Of a DNA stretch of 64,000 bases, positions 35,355-46,604 are shown one piece after another. The stretch's first letter is position 1; each line of letters opens with the position of its first letter. Under the pieces are notes generated by a model. It did not search any database, was not told where the DNA came from, and worked only from the letters and a program-made list of their open reading frames with translations. Source of the DNA: Ursus arctos. Lineage: Eukaryota; Chordata; Mammalia; Carnivora; Ursidae. The stretch lies in assembly GCF_023065955.2 (NCBI RefSeq), contig NW_026623078.1, positions 9,744,199 to 9,808,198 on the forward strand, in the 5' to 3' direction. The position numbers were made by a program, and so were the translations under genes.

Positions 35355-36136
35355 TTATATAACTCTCCTTAACATCTCTTGTCGGGCTCGTTTGGTGGTT
35401 ACGAATTCGGTCAGTTTCTGCCGATCCTGGAAGGTCCTTATCTCTCCATCAATTCTGAATGACAGGCTTGCTGGATAAAGGATCCTTGGCTGCATGTTTT
35501 TCTCCGATAGAGCTTTAAAAATATCCTGCCATCCCTTCCTCTCTTTCCAGGTCTATGTAGACAGGTCTGATGTAATTCTGATACCTTTGCCTTGGTACGT
35601 GAGAAATTTCTTTGCCCTGGCCGCTTTCAATACTGTTACCTTGGATCTTATATTTGCGAATTTCACTATGATGTGACGTGGCGTAGGTTTGCCGTGGTTG
35701 ACCTTGGGAAGGATCCTCTCTGCCTCTTGGACATGAATGCTTGTTTCCTTTGCTAGATTAAGGAAGTTTTCAGCTATAATTTGTTCATATATCTCTTTTA
35801 GACCTCTCTCTTTCTCCACCCCCTCAGGGATGCCAATGATTCTGACATTGGAACGTTTCATTGAGTCAGTAATCTCCCGTAATATACATTCTTGAGATTG
35901 GATATTTTCGAGCCAAGTTTCTGTTTTAACTTTCTCTTCTACCACCCCATCCTCCAACTCACTAATTCGTTCTGCCTCATTTACCCTGGTCATCAGAGCA
36001 TCTAGTTTTGACTGCATTTGATTCATAGCATTTTTAATTTCTGCCAGATTTGCTCTCATTTTCACCCTTAGAGATTCTATATTCTCGTTAATATTTTCAG
36101 TAATATTTTTTCAAGCCTACGCATCATCTTAACCAT
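35355..36136 (-). pseudogene. L1-A ORF1 (RNA-binding chaperone), broken
   Basis: The start is at 36136 (MVKMM...) and the natural stop at 35355-35357 (..RRVI*). An early frameshift disrupts the N-terminus. The coiled-coil-like segment (36065 downward: LAEIKNAMNQMQSKLDALM) and RRM (NVRIIGIPEG, PRHIIVKFAN) are clear. A CAG-to-TAG type stop at about 35551 after ..ITSDLST cuts the C-terminal domain. ORF1p normally trimerises and coats L1 RNA in the cytoplasm. Confidence 0.88.
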
Positions 36137-37297
36137 TGTTACTCTGAACTCCATTTCTGATAATTTGCTTATATCCATATCCATCAGTTCTGTGGTAGAG
36201 GCCACAGACTCATTATCTTTTCTTTGCTGGGGAGATTCCTCCTCCTCGTCATTCTGAAGAGGAGAGGTTGCAGGGTTGCCCAGAGCCCAAATTATTGACC
36301 AGGACCCAGGCAGTGTGCACTTGTTTTATAAGGACCTTAGGGATGTGGGCTTCTTGATTTTTCAGCCTACCTTCTGGGGGAGGGGCCTGCTGTGCTGATA
36401 TTCAGTCAACTCTTTTTGGTAGAGTCTCCCTGTCCCCTGCGAGGGGGTATGGGAGCTGGGTATTTCCGGGCTTTTGTTCTCTGCCGGCTTTCCCTGGGGG
36501 TTTTCTGTGATTCTTCAGAGAGTCAGAGCAGCAGTGGCCATATCCTAGCCTCTGTCTCAGAACAGTCTGCTCTCCACTGAGCTCTCTTGGCCTCTCTAAC
36601 ACTGTTTCTGTCAGTGCTGCTGAAAACCCTGCAGAATCCCGGATTGTGCACCCCACACCCGGAGTCCCAGCCCTCACTTTCAGGGCCAGCACGTCTGTCC
36701 TTTGTGCTTCTAATATCACCAGCTGCCCCTGTTTCTTGCACTCGCTCCCGAGCTCCTGTTTCAGCGTGGTTCGGGCGTGCTCTGGAGCACTGGTTTTCAG
36801 TCTGGTCACGCGAGTGCTCCCGAGCTCCCGGTATCAGTCTGGTTCTGGTGAGCACTCCGGAGTTCCGGTTTGGTCGCAGGAGAGCTCCTGAGCTCCCGGT
36901 TTCAGTCTAGTTCAAGTGTGTGCTTTGGATCTCTGGTTTTTAGTTTTGGACGCGCTCGCATCCTAAGGCCCACCGTCTCAGTCTGCTCTCTCATGGGTGC
37001 CGGTCCTAGAGTCCGGCCTGCTCCCCAGTGCAGGAGGCTACTGCTTCCCAGCACCCAAGTGAGGCGGCTCCCTCCCCCTTCCACTTATCTTCCTATATCT
37101 GTGCGTGGATTCATGGCTTCCCGCTTCATACCTCAATACTCAGCGCTGGATATGTTCGTTTGTAGAGATCCAGATGTATCTTCCTACATCTCAGGCTGAT
37201 TCCGTGGGTGTTCAGGATGGTCTGGTACATATCCAGCTCAATTCAGGGGACCAGCTGAAAAACGGGACCTCTACTCCTCCACCATCTTCCCCCCACC
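36137..37297 (-). promoter_or_regulatory. L1-A 5'UTR (internal promoter region)
   Basis: About 1.16 kb precede ORF1 in L1 sense, markedly more GC-rich than the surroundings. It begins at the duplication with a ggaagatggtggaggagtag-type leader. The same leader and downstream wording (aggaagatacatctgg, gatctctacaaa) recur in L1-D at 59170-59310, so the two are related L1 lineages. L1 5'UTRs normally carry an internal Pol II promoter. CpGs here are partly decayed. Confidence 0.8.
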
Positions 37298-37313
37298 AAG
37301 GTGTTTCCTTTCT

Positions 37314-40110
37314 GATCCTCATTTGCTCATACTTTTTATTGTAAGTATTTCTTGAACTTTATCAACTACACTCTCAGAGTCTATTTGATGCTGTCTCCTT
37401 TGATGTGTCAGTGTAGTGAACATAGTGATTCATTTTTTTCCGTTCTTGTTCTTCAAAGCACGCCCTTCAAAGTGGGGGCTTAATTAGGACTGGGTACAGA
37501 TCATGATACAGCAGTCCAGGATTGGTGGAAACAGCAATGCCAGGGCTTTGAGATGAGGAATTCCAGAAATCTTATAGAACAAATTGTCTATTGATGCTTC
37601 CCATTAAAGAGTTTATGGGTCTTTCCTGAAATCCCTTGTATAAATAATCAAACCACTTGCTTGAGCTACACAGTTTCCAAAAAGAAGTACAATGGAAACA
37701 GTGTAATAGCAAAATCATGTTAATATAAGCAGCAAGGTGTGGTTTTGGTATTTAGTGTCTAGCCTGAATAAGAGAGTAGATGGTTTCGGTCCTCAAATTT
37801 ACTCCCTTAATATTCCCATTAATATTAATGTCTCTTCATGTCAATATACCTTTAATTTATCTCAGAGTATATTAAAGCACAAGTCCTTAAGTTTCATTAT
37901 TTCATTTTACAGAAGATCTTAATTCACTCTGTAATTTTCTCTTTTATCTTGTACCTGCAGACCTAGAACTTCTATGTGCCTTGCCACACAGGAAGAAGCC
38001 CCCAGACCAAGATGCACATCAGGTTATATTTCTGATGCAGGTCACATAATGTACATGTAGGTGATCTCCACACACGTGTTCCTTCACTTGTTCCTGATAG
38101 CACTAGTAACATATGAGTTCTCTGTGGTGACTTAGTCCTGAACTCCTGGCCCATGTTATAGGAGTCACCAGATCACTCCCTACCTTTCAATTTAATTTCA
38201 CACTGATTCTTTGACTGCTGTGTTGGTCTCCAGTGTTTCATCCACTATTTGTTCTCTTCTGTTGTAATCCATATATATCTGCTATATCTATTAAATTCCA
38301 TTAGAAAAAAAAGCAATGATAGCAATTATGTGATAAATATTTGATACTTTAGTATCATGTGTTCACAGCATTCATCTAAAAAGCTGTTATAAAAAATATA
38401 TGCCTCTCAAAGTATATCACTTACAGTTTAAAAGGAGTACCCATTTATCTTGTTGCCCATACATTATTCATAATAGTTCCATGCACACTACTCTGTAACA
38501 ATGACTGGAAGGTAAATGCAACCATAAATGACTCTGGATGCTTAAAATTATTTAAGTAGAAGTTAAACCACTTAACTTTTTTTTCCTTGAAAACTTGTAA
38601 ATGTATCATTAGAGTAGGATTGATTATCGGTAGTTTGAAAGTGTGGATTATTATAGAGAAATGGTATCCACTTTCAACACTAAAGTTTAGAAGTGGTATT
38701 AAGACTGCTAGCAGTGAGTGAAGATGTGCATCTTCCAGAAGACAGATCAGTGGTATCCCTTCAGATTTCTAGCAAGAAGGATCTGGGGACAGCCTTCCAT
38801 GGTATCTGAGGGTGAGGAAGTAACTGCGATGCAGTGAACTTGTCCCACCCCTGCTGCACTGTCTTCCCCTAAGCTAACTCTAGTGGTCCTGGGGCATAGA
38901 AAACCATCTGTTTAAGACATGAAGAAGGTGCCCAGAATTCATCTCATCTAGTTTTGACAATTTGAGGCCTGGTTGAAAGTTGAATATGTGGTTCGAAGGG
39001 GAAAGAGGGGGCCAAAATTGTTTGCAGTTCACTAAAAACTTTTACACTTTTCCTCCCACTCATCTGTCCCATTGGTGGTGCTAAGGAGAGGCTGAGAGGG
39101 AAAGCAAGGGGAGCAGGCTACATTGGAGAGACAGAGAAGGTATGGGATCCTGGAATGCCCCAAGGGAGCTTGCATCTATTCTGAAGAAAAGATGGAATCA
39201 AAGCATTATTCCTCCTTTGTCCCCCACCTGATTAAACGAACATGCTTCCCTAAGCATCTACTCGATATCAGAGTTGTGAATCAGCCACCAAAAGGAATGG
39301 ACCCAACGACTCTTTAAATCAAGTTTATTGCTTCAACCTTTAATTTTACCCTCCAATAACATTATCTTTTATTTGCAGAGGTAAATATCTTATTGATTCT
39401 CTTCAACAACTTTACACCTTTACTTTACTTCACCTGTATCTACAGATGAGTGCTGAACATAAAGTGATTTTAAGTCAGGACACATGTGACTGGTTGAAAT
39501 AATCTGATGTTCAATTATATTTCACATGAAATAAATTAAAGTCATCGATTTTCCAATGAGTTCTTATAAAATCTTCATTAACAAAGTTCCAGATATGAAG
39601 TATGTCATTGTAAAAAAAAAAATAAGTTTAGAGAGTGCAAATTCTGTTCTAACTGGTTACTGAGAACATCTTTGGGGTACCTTGTCTGTGATAACAGGAC
39701 TATCTATGTGTCTAATGCTGACAGGACATGCTGTTCTTTGTATTGAAAAATAAATTTCATCTAGCAATGACAGTGACTCTGCAAAAGTTGGCCTGAGGTC
39801 TCATCCAACACTACTCTAGCCATGGCTCTCTTCTCTCTGTCCACAACGACTGTGCTTTCCTTGAAAACTCAAAGTTTCTACCTTTGCACTCAATTCTATT
39901 TCTTCCCGGGAAACATTTCTTTTTACTTGTAATATGTGTATTCTCATTTTCAATTCAGATATCTTTTTAACTAGTATCTCAGAGATGTCTAGGGGGCCTC
40001 CTCAAAGATGCTAAAGCTGCATCTCCATTCAAAATTATGTACATAATACTTATTATTAACTTTCTTGTTTATTTGACTATGTTTCCCTCTCCAACAAGAA
40101 TAAAAGCAAC
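37314..40110. other. Mostly unclassified, no gene seen
   Basis: The first about 130 bp may continue the ancient L1 5' region interrupted at 29795. Beyond that I see no nameable repeat, exon or RNA gene. Frames at 37737-37922, 37972-38154 and 39123-39317 have no recognised domain. Confidence 0.45.
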
Positions 40111-40290
40111 GGGGTGCCTGGATGGCTCAGTCAGTTAAGCATCTGACTCTTGATTTTAGATCAGGTCATGATCTCAGGGTTGTGAGATCAAGCCTGGCCT
40201 CAGGCTCTGCACTGGGCATGAAGCCTAGTTACAGTTCTCTCTCTCCCTCTCCTTCTGCCCCTCCCCTCTCTTTAAAAGAAACAAACAAAT
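40111..40290 (+). mobile_element. Older carnivore SINE
   Basis: The head is ggggtgcctggatggctcag; the central 'tctgactcttgattttagatcaggtcatgatctcagg' and 'gtgagatcaagcc' mark an older SINEC subtype than the ggcacagcgg copies. A CT-rich body and a short A/CAAA tail follow. No clear duplication is visible. Confidence 0.92.
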
Positions 40291-40765
40291 AGATTATTTA
40301 CTTCATTCGTTAGCTTTTCATAGTGACTAGGTTCATACCTGGAACAATGCAATAAGATTTTATGTGATGCAGTCATATGTTGAGAAATATAGCTGTAGAA
40401 TGGAAAATTGAAACAAAGTTGGCAAGTGCTGTTTTCAATGATTCTGAATAGGAGGAAGAAAAGAATAAGCAATAATGTTACTTATGATTTTTTTAAAGGA
40501 ACATTCTTTTCTAGATTTGAAAAGGAGAAGATAAATAGGAAAGAGCAAATCTAGAAAAGAATTTTAAGTAAAATCTTGAGAACAAGTGTCTATTTACATC
40601 TTTTCATTATTATCTTTTAGAAAGTGTCTGGGGATTTTATTTATCATGTCACACAGGCTGCATTTTACAGTTCAAGGATTATTTTCCCTCAATAGTCACT
40701 TGAGACGGTAAAATGAGCTTGAATATTTTGGAGGTTGTTCCAGGAGATTGGACCAAAGATTATAA
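40291..40765. other. AT-rich stretch, no gene seen
   Basis: Unclassified. The minus frame 40272-40472 overlaps the SINE tail and has no domain. Confidence 0.5.
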
Positions 40766-41142
40766 TGCAGGATAGTTGGAAGAAAGGCAGGCAGGAACAA
40801 GGGGACCCCACCCTAAGGGAAACCATCCTTAAAAGGATTTTACACCACCCCGGAAAAGGCCTTCCACCCTTTCACCTGTGATGGGTAGATGACACAAACC
40901 TGATTGGGTGATAGGCTCATGGAGGATTAATCAGATTTAAACAGCACATCAACAAGCCGATAAAAACCGTAGACTTAGAAGCTCCAGTGGCAATCGTTTT
41001 GGGACCCCTCCCTCTTCAGGAGCTTTGTACTATTGCTCAATAAACTTTGCTGCCTACCACTCTTCATGTGGTCTACCTCTTCATTCTTCAAAACAGTGTG
41101 ACCAAGAACCTCGGGCAAGGAAGGAAAAGATATTCTGCAACA
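40766..41142 (+). repeat. ERV1-like solo LTR
   Basis: A candidate LTR runs from TGCAGGATAG to ..TTCTGCAACA, about 377 bp. It contains a TATA-like gataaaaaccg (about 40960), a poly(A) signal caataaac (about 41038) and the U5-like run 'tttgctgcctaccactcttcatgtggtctacctcttc' with 'tgaccaagaacctcgggcaagg', typical of gammaretrovirus-like (ERV1) LTRs. No gag/pol/env sequence and no second LTR are nearby, so it is probably a solo LTR. The 5' boundary and duplication are not secure. Confidence 0.65.
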
Positions 41143-42079
41143 ATTACACAGGAGAAAGACAAATGGAGGCTTTCATAAGCAGCATTGTAATTCAAAAATG
41201 TGATTTGTCGTGGCAATATGTAGTGCAATAAATAGAGGTTACTGAAGAAATACAAAACTGAAGTGAAAAAGGGAAGGGATGGATCACGAGGATCTAATAT
41301 GAGAACACATTAAACAATTGCAGAGTCCTGGTTATCAGTTGAATTACTGGCTGTGGTTGTTAATAAAGGCCTCTTTTCTGGTCACTAAACGTGAGTGATG
41401 TCTCTTCTTCTGACAACTTACTTACCACCAGCATTCATTTGGTTCTACCAAATATGCACTCTTTTATAGTAGGGATTTGATATCTAATATTCTCCATGGA
41501 AACCATACAGGGATTCTTGGCAAAGAAGACAGCCAGAAGCGTGGGCTTTTTGTGGCCAAAATTGACAACATAATTTTCAAAATGGGAAACGATGATTACA
41601 AATGAGTGGAACACATGTTACAGTGGCAAGATGTGTGAGCAATGCTGATTCAGGGTATAATGGGTTGGTTGTAAAACAAATATGAGTTTCTAATATTCGG
41701 GCATATTAAACAATCTAAGTTTTACAAAATCTCTCTTGTACTATTTATTGGGTAACTACTAGTAAAGGAAAGGCCTAATAGGCTGTTCCCATAAAAAGAA
41801 GCTACAATATTCATGTCACTGGTATATTAACATATCATAATTTATTGTGTTTAAACACGAATATGAAATTTTTTTCAATAGCTATGCCCCTAAAATGATA
41901 TATATACACCTCTTTCTTCTGCTGAGTAATAGCTCACTAAAAAGTGAATTACTGGAATCCTTCGGTTCTCAATCAGTTTTGATTATTACAAATTACCATG
42001 TGACTAATATCCTACACTATTTAGAGATTTTAACTTCAAATTTGCTTCAACGTTGTCTCTTCCTCTTCACTTTCTTCTT
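41143..42079. other. AT-rich stretch, no gene seen
   Basis: No nameable repeat, exon or RNA gene. The plus frame from 41847 runs into the SINE at 42080 and is chance. Confidence 0.5.
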
Positions 42080-42293
42080 TTTCTCATTATTTATTAATTT
42101 GAGAGAGAGGGAAAGAGGGAGAGAGCACAAGCAAGAAGTTCAGGGAAAGGGAAAGAATATGAGGCAGACTCTGACCTGAGCATAGACCCCAATTTGGGGC
42201 TCAATCTCACAACCTTGAGATCGTGACCCTGAAATCATGAGCTGAGCCCAAACCAAGAGTCAGACGCTCAGCCACCTGCACCGCTCACATGCC
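42080..42293 (-). mobile_element. Old carnivore SINE
   Basis: A diverged minus-strand SINE with the usual order: 'ctcattatttattaatttgagagagagggaaag' at the tail side, 'ccccaatttggggctcaatctcacaaccttgagatcgtgacc' in the middle and 'gctcagccacctgcaccgctcacatgcccc' at the worn head. No duplication is read with confidence. Confidence 0.88.
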
Positions 42294-42742
42294 CCTTCAC
42301 CTTCTCCTTTTTAAACAAACTTTCTAGGCATTAAATATAGGAGGGGAAGCTTGACCGTATATAAGAATGTATCTGTTACCTTTATGTATGATACAGTCTT
42401 ATCATTAAAAGAGGATAAGTTTAAAGACAAATCCAAACAAGAAATTTTTTATTCTTTAGGGAATTACTATTATTACCTTATATAAATGTTCCTTTATTTT
42501 GAGCATAGATAATGAAATCAATGGAAAGACAATATTTTTACTTATAATTTTAATACCAAAACCACATATTTAAGTAGCATTGTATTTCTAAGTATATACA
42601 GTCAAATACCTTTTCATTTAGTTGAAGGAGGCAAAAATAAAGTCTAACAAACCAAACAAATCAATACCAATCAGTTATACCCATATTACCTTAAGTATTT
42701 TTATTCTATAATTTTTCCTATTAAAAACCTTAGAAAACTGCA

Positions 42743-42834
<92 letters not shown>
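42743..42834. repeat. Compound (TG)n(TA)n microsatellite
   Basis: About 13 TG units run straight into about 32 TA units. It immediately precedes old L1 sequence. It is simple-sequence DNA, expected to vary in length; the (TA)n part is prone to cruciform extrusion. Confidence 0.97.
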
Positions 42835-42835
<1 letters not shown>

Positions 42836-42839
42836 TTCT

Positions 42840-43300
42840 GGTTTCCTATACATTTAATGCCCCATTGCATCAACATACCACATTTTATTTATTCATTTTC
42901 CTACTAGTCAATCTTTTACTATACATGCTTCTTATACTCAAGTGCCCTTAGTGCTTCTCTAGGATAGACACTAGAATTATAAATGTGGAGATACAGAGTA
43001 TGCCTAGTTTCAGTGTTACCACATTCTTCTAAATTATCCTTCAAAGTGATATACCAATTTACACTATAGGCAAAAAAGTACCCATTTTCACCATCACCAA
43101 CACTTAATATTGTTAAAGCATTCATTTATGTCAACAATAGAAAGAAAGTTAGCTCATTACAATTTTAATGCCTAATATTATTGTGTATAATGAAATCAAG
43201 CAACTTTTTATTATAGTATCAGCCATTTGAGACCATTCTTTCTGAATTGCTTCATCGTAACATTTGCCCACTTTTCAACTTATTTTTGATTGCTTCTAAT
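42840..43300 (-). mobile_element. Ancient L1 ORF2-tail fragment
   Basis: Plus-strand text 'aaattatccttcaaagtgatataccaatttacactat', 'cccattttcaccatcaccaacactt', 'gcctaatattattgtg' and 'catcgtaacatttgcccacttttc' follows the reverse-complement order of old L1 ORF2 C-terminal sequence. No frame is intact. The boundary is approximate. Confidence 0.5.
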
Positions 43301-43391
43301 TAACTTGAAATGCTATAAGACAAATTTATGATTATTTTGAAGTATTTATGTTATTGTTTTGCTTTATTCATTTGTCTTTAATGTATATGTC

Positions 43392-43414
43392 TCTGTGTGT
43401 GTGTGTGTGTGTGT
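43392..43414. repeat. (TG)n microsatellite
   Basis: A short run of about 11 TG units, followed by looser TG-containing text to about 43450. Confidence 0.9.
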
Positions 43415-43690
43415 AGTTTATTTAGTATATTTAGTGTGTGTATGTGTAGTCTATTTAACCCTTTTCAACATAGTTTTATAAATAAAGAATTCAATTGTTC
43501 CCAAATGATTTATTGGAGAATCTCATTCTATTTCTTTAAAGAGATTCTAATTCTTGTTGCAACAGATAAGGTTATTAAATCACTCACCATACCTGTCTTT
43601 ATTTAACTTTGAATTCAGCTTATCCAGAATGAGATGAAGTATTCGACTGCATAATCCTTATGGAATCAAAGAACAAATAGAACTGCAAAA

Positions 43691-43730
43691 TTACTACTAC
43701 TACTACTACTACTAGTACTACTACTACTAA
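43691..43730. repeat. (TAC)n trinucleotide repeat
   Basis: About 12 TAC/ACT units with one TAG interruption. No coding context. Confidence 0.95.
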
Positions 43731-45004
43731 TTCTTTACAGTAATCATACTATTAGTGGTGGTATTGGTATATTTGTTTTATTCTTTGATTTATGAGTTTA
43801 GGGGATAAAGCAAATTTAATAATAATGTTATTGTCATTGAGAATGAAAATTTTCTACAGGGGAGAAAAGAATGGTGTCAACTGAAGGTGAGTGAGGTTAT
43901 GTAAAAACATTCTAGTCCTAAATTTGAACTACAAGAGTCATTATGAATTCATGATGTAGAATATTAAAAATATACATACACAGAAGACTTTCACTGCAAT
44001 AGGAGAGAGAAGCTACCCTTATGCCAAAAATAATTGAAAAAGTAGAATAAAACACAAACATATTTGTAAATGTCCAGAATCTGGTGAAACAATAAATGCT
44101 AAAAGGCCAAGGATCTACAATGAGATCCTTGCCAAGGTGAGATCACAGTCTTGCCCTGCTTTTCCCTGAGGACATTTGCTGACATTGATAAGAACTACAC
44201 AGTTGAGTATCTAGATTTGCACTAATTTGTTCCAGGAGGCAGTCATTGCTGGGGACAAGAAACTGACAAAGATTTTGGCCATCTCTCAAAGTTGGAAAGT
44301 CAAAGATGAAGACCTAGACATTTCCTCTAAAACATTTGCCAAATTCTGTATTCTCTGAAAAATAGATCAAAGCTTTGGGGGCCTTGGGTTAGGGTTCAAA
44401 GCCTCCAAAGGAAGGGGTTGGTGTGAGTGGCAAGAGGAGTAAATCAGCCTAGACTGAAATTAGGTCAGTTGTGGGAACATTTCTAAGGCTGACTTGACTG
44501 GAACTAAAATGGAGAATTGTGTACCTGCCTATCATGGTCTTCAGCCATACCCACACTTTTGATTCCCAGACATGTGGGCAGCACAGTATAAATCAGGCAA
44601 TGTTTCCACAATGTGGATGCCTTAGGAACTTGTCTCACAATTACTTGGGCTTTCAGTGTCCCCAAGCCCTATTTTAAAGTATTCAGTTACTGGGCCAGTA
44701 TCCTAGCCAAATTAATGACAGGACAACTGAAGTTGTCCACATAGCTCCATCATTTCTCAGCCTTGTGATAAACCATGAACAGTGCACTCCAAAGTCTTTT
44801 CTGACCAGTATGCATACATTTCTTCTATAGAAGAGGGTTTTCTCCCTCAGAAACACTCTTGCATCTACTAGTTCGTCAATCTGGTCAGAGCACAGACTCC
44901 AAGGTTCAGGTCTTATGGTTCTAGAATCCAGAAACACTATGCAGTGAAAGGCCAGCCCTCTTCAAGAAGAAAACATGTTTTTCATTGTTGTTGTTTAAAA
45001 TGTT
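43731..45004. other. Unclassified stretch, no gene seen
   Basis: No repeat family or gene is recognised. The 84-codon minus frame at 44683-44937 has no recognised domain and no neighbouring exon-like signals; it is listed here only so the reader knows it was considered. Confidence 0.45.
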
Positions 45005-45300
45005 AGCATTTCTCTTTGTCATCTTGGGCTGCTATAATAGAATACTATAGACTGAGTGTCTAATAAACAATGGAAAGTTATTTCTCACAGTTCTGGAGTC
45101 TGGAAAGTCCAAGATCAAAGCATGAATCAACTCACAGACTGGGCATCTGGTGAGAAGCTACTTCCTGGTTTATAGTTGGCTGTCTTCTTATTGTGTCCTT
45201 ACAAGGCAGAGGAAAAAGAGAGCTCTCTGGGGTCTCTTTTATAAGGCACTAATTCCATTCATGATGGTAGAGCCATAGATTACCTTTTCATACAGTTCAT
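45005..45300 (-). repeat. MLT1-like MaLR LTR
   Basis: The order 'cttgggctgctataatagaatactatagactgag', 'gttatttctcacagttctggagtctgg', 'agtccaagatcaaag', 'gtgtccttacaaggcagagg' and 'cttttataaggcactaattcc' is the reverse complement of an MLT1/MST-type LTR. The terminal CA/TG ends are eroded. Confidence 0.7.
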
Positions 45301-45617
45301 ATAGGACTTTATCACATGAAAATACTATATACAAGCTGTGTTTGTTGATGTGGAATTATCCTGGTATTAGAAGTATTTTAAAGCAATGAAAATGTTTCAA
45401 GTAACTAAAGACAGCTGTCCTTCTAAAAAATCTGAATTTTAAAGATGAAAGAATATTAAAATTTCAACTAATACCTGCATAATAGCCAACAGAAAACCAG
45501 GATGTGCTCTGGAGAGTGCTAGTGAAGAAGAACATGTGCTCTTGCTCTGTAGGAATAGCTTGCATCAAAGTACTTCCACTAAAAAGAATAAGGAAAGTGA
45601 TATAGAAGTGATATAGA

Positions 45618-45745
45618 GGGGCGCCTGGGTGGCACAGCCCCACATCAGGCTCCTCTGCTATGAGCCTGCTTCTTCCTCTCCCACTCCTCCTGCTTGTGTT
45701 CCCTCTCTCTGTCAAATATATAAATAAAATCTTTAAAAAAAAAAA
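45618..45745 (+). mobile_element. Carnivore SINE lacking its B box
   Basis: The head ggggcgcctgggtggcacag joins directly to 'ccccacatcaggctcc'. About 50-55 bp, including the rest of the tRNA-like region with the B box, are missing. The CT-rich body, aataaaatcttt and A tail are intact. A perfect 14-bp duplication, agaagtgatataga, flanks it at 45604-45617 and 45746-45759. Confidence 0.93.
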
Positions 45746-45759
45746 AGAAGTGATATAGA

Positions 45760-46604
45760 ATAGTCCTAGTTATCAGAGGTATTGAGAACAAATTTAGAAA
45801 GAGCTGTGATTAACATGTTATAAAAGACATATTACAACATGAAGAATGTAATAATGAGGGACTGAAAGGATGGATTTCACAGCAGAATCAACAAAGCAGG
45901 GGAGAAAATTAATGAATTGGAAGATAAGTAGTGAACTTGTTTCCAATAAGATCTGTAAAATTTCATCAGTTATTACCAACACAGTGAATGTAATTTAAGT
46001 AAAATTAACTGAGATTACGCATTTGTATATTTTACTTGCTTCTAAAGTATTCATATTCATATTTGTATATTTTATTTTCTTCTAAAGTATTCATATAAAG
46101 ATATTTTATATCTTTCTAAATCACCCCAAATTTTTTCAGAAAGTGAAAGTTATACATAATCCTAAAAATAATTATTTGAATGTGTATTATATACAGAATA
46201 TATCTTTACTTTTTTAAGCAATAATTTCAGACCAAAAATATCATAAAATATATATGCCCATACCTTCTACTTAAAAAAAAAATTCAAGTTTGGCCACTGG
46301 TCCATATGAAAACATCAAATTTTTCATTGACCACTCCATTTAGTGATTTAGTACATGTTTTTTCTGTTTTTTAAGACATCTTTGAATCCAAATTATTTAC
46401 CTTTATCTCAATTTGAACTACTCAGCCACTTTGAGGTCTATTTGAATAAGCTACTTCATTTATTTCTCAGAATTCTCCTTTTTGTAGCCTATTTCCATTT
46501 ATTTTCAGTTTCTGTTCAACTTATGATTTAAGTGTTTGTCCCCTATTTTAAATCAAATTTAGCACTCTGAGCTTATCTTTGTGTCTTAGTTCAGGTTGTG
46601 TCTT
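45760..46604. other. AT-rich stretch with a 40-bp tandem duplication
   Basis: No gene or transposon is recognised. At 46021-46060 and again from 46061 the text atttgtatattttactt.. recurs with few differences, a simple local 40-bp duplication. Confidence 0.5.

Larger units (their letters stand above)
29796..37297 (-). mobile_element. Composite L1 (L1-A) with probable 3' transduction
   Basis: On the minus strand an L1 starts at 37297 with a gaagatggtggaggagtag-type leader. A 5'UTR follows (to 36137), then ORF1 (36136-35355), ORF2 (35283-31674) and a 3'UTR ending in an A run at about 31391. The same strand then continues through about 500 bp of older L1M sequence in opposite orientation (31385-30893). 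A second, 5'-truncated L1 3' end (30892-29796) with its own A-rich tail follows. Only the outer ends carry the 16-bp duplication. Known L1 biology explains this as readthrough past the first poly(A) signal and use of a downstream L1's signal. A SINE at 30325-30529 interrupts the tail. Confidence 0.85.

Noticed and set aside
36402..37199. Overlapping 80-135-codon frames on both strands
   Set aside because: They lie in the GC-rich 5'UTR of L1-A, where stop codons are rare; no known L1 protein is encoded there.
44683..44937. 84-codon minus frame in a more GC-balanced block
   Set aside because: No recognised domain and no neighbouring exon-like signals; kept only as unclassified sequence.
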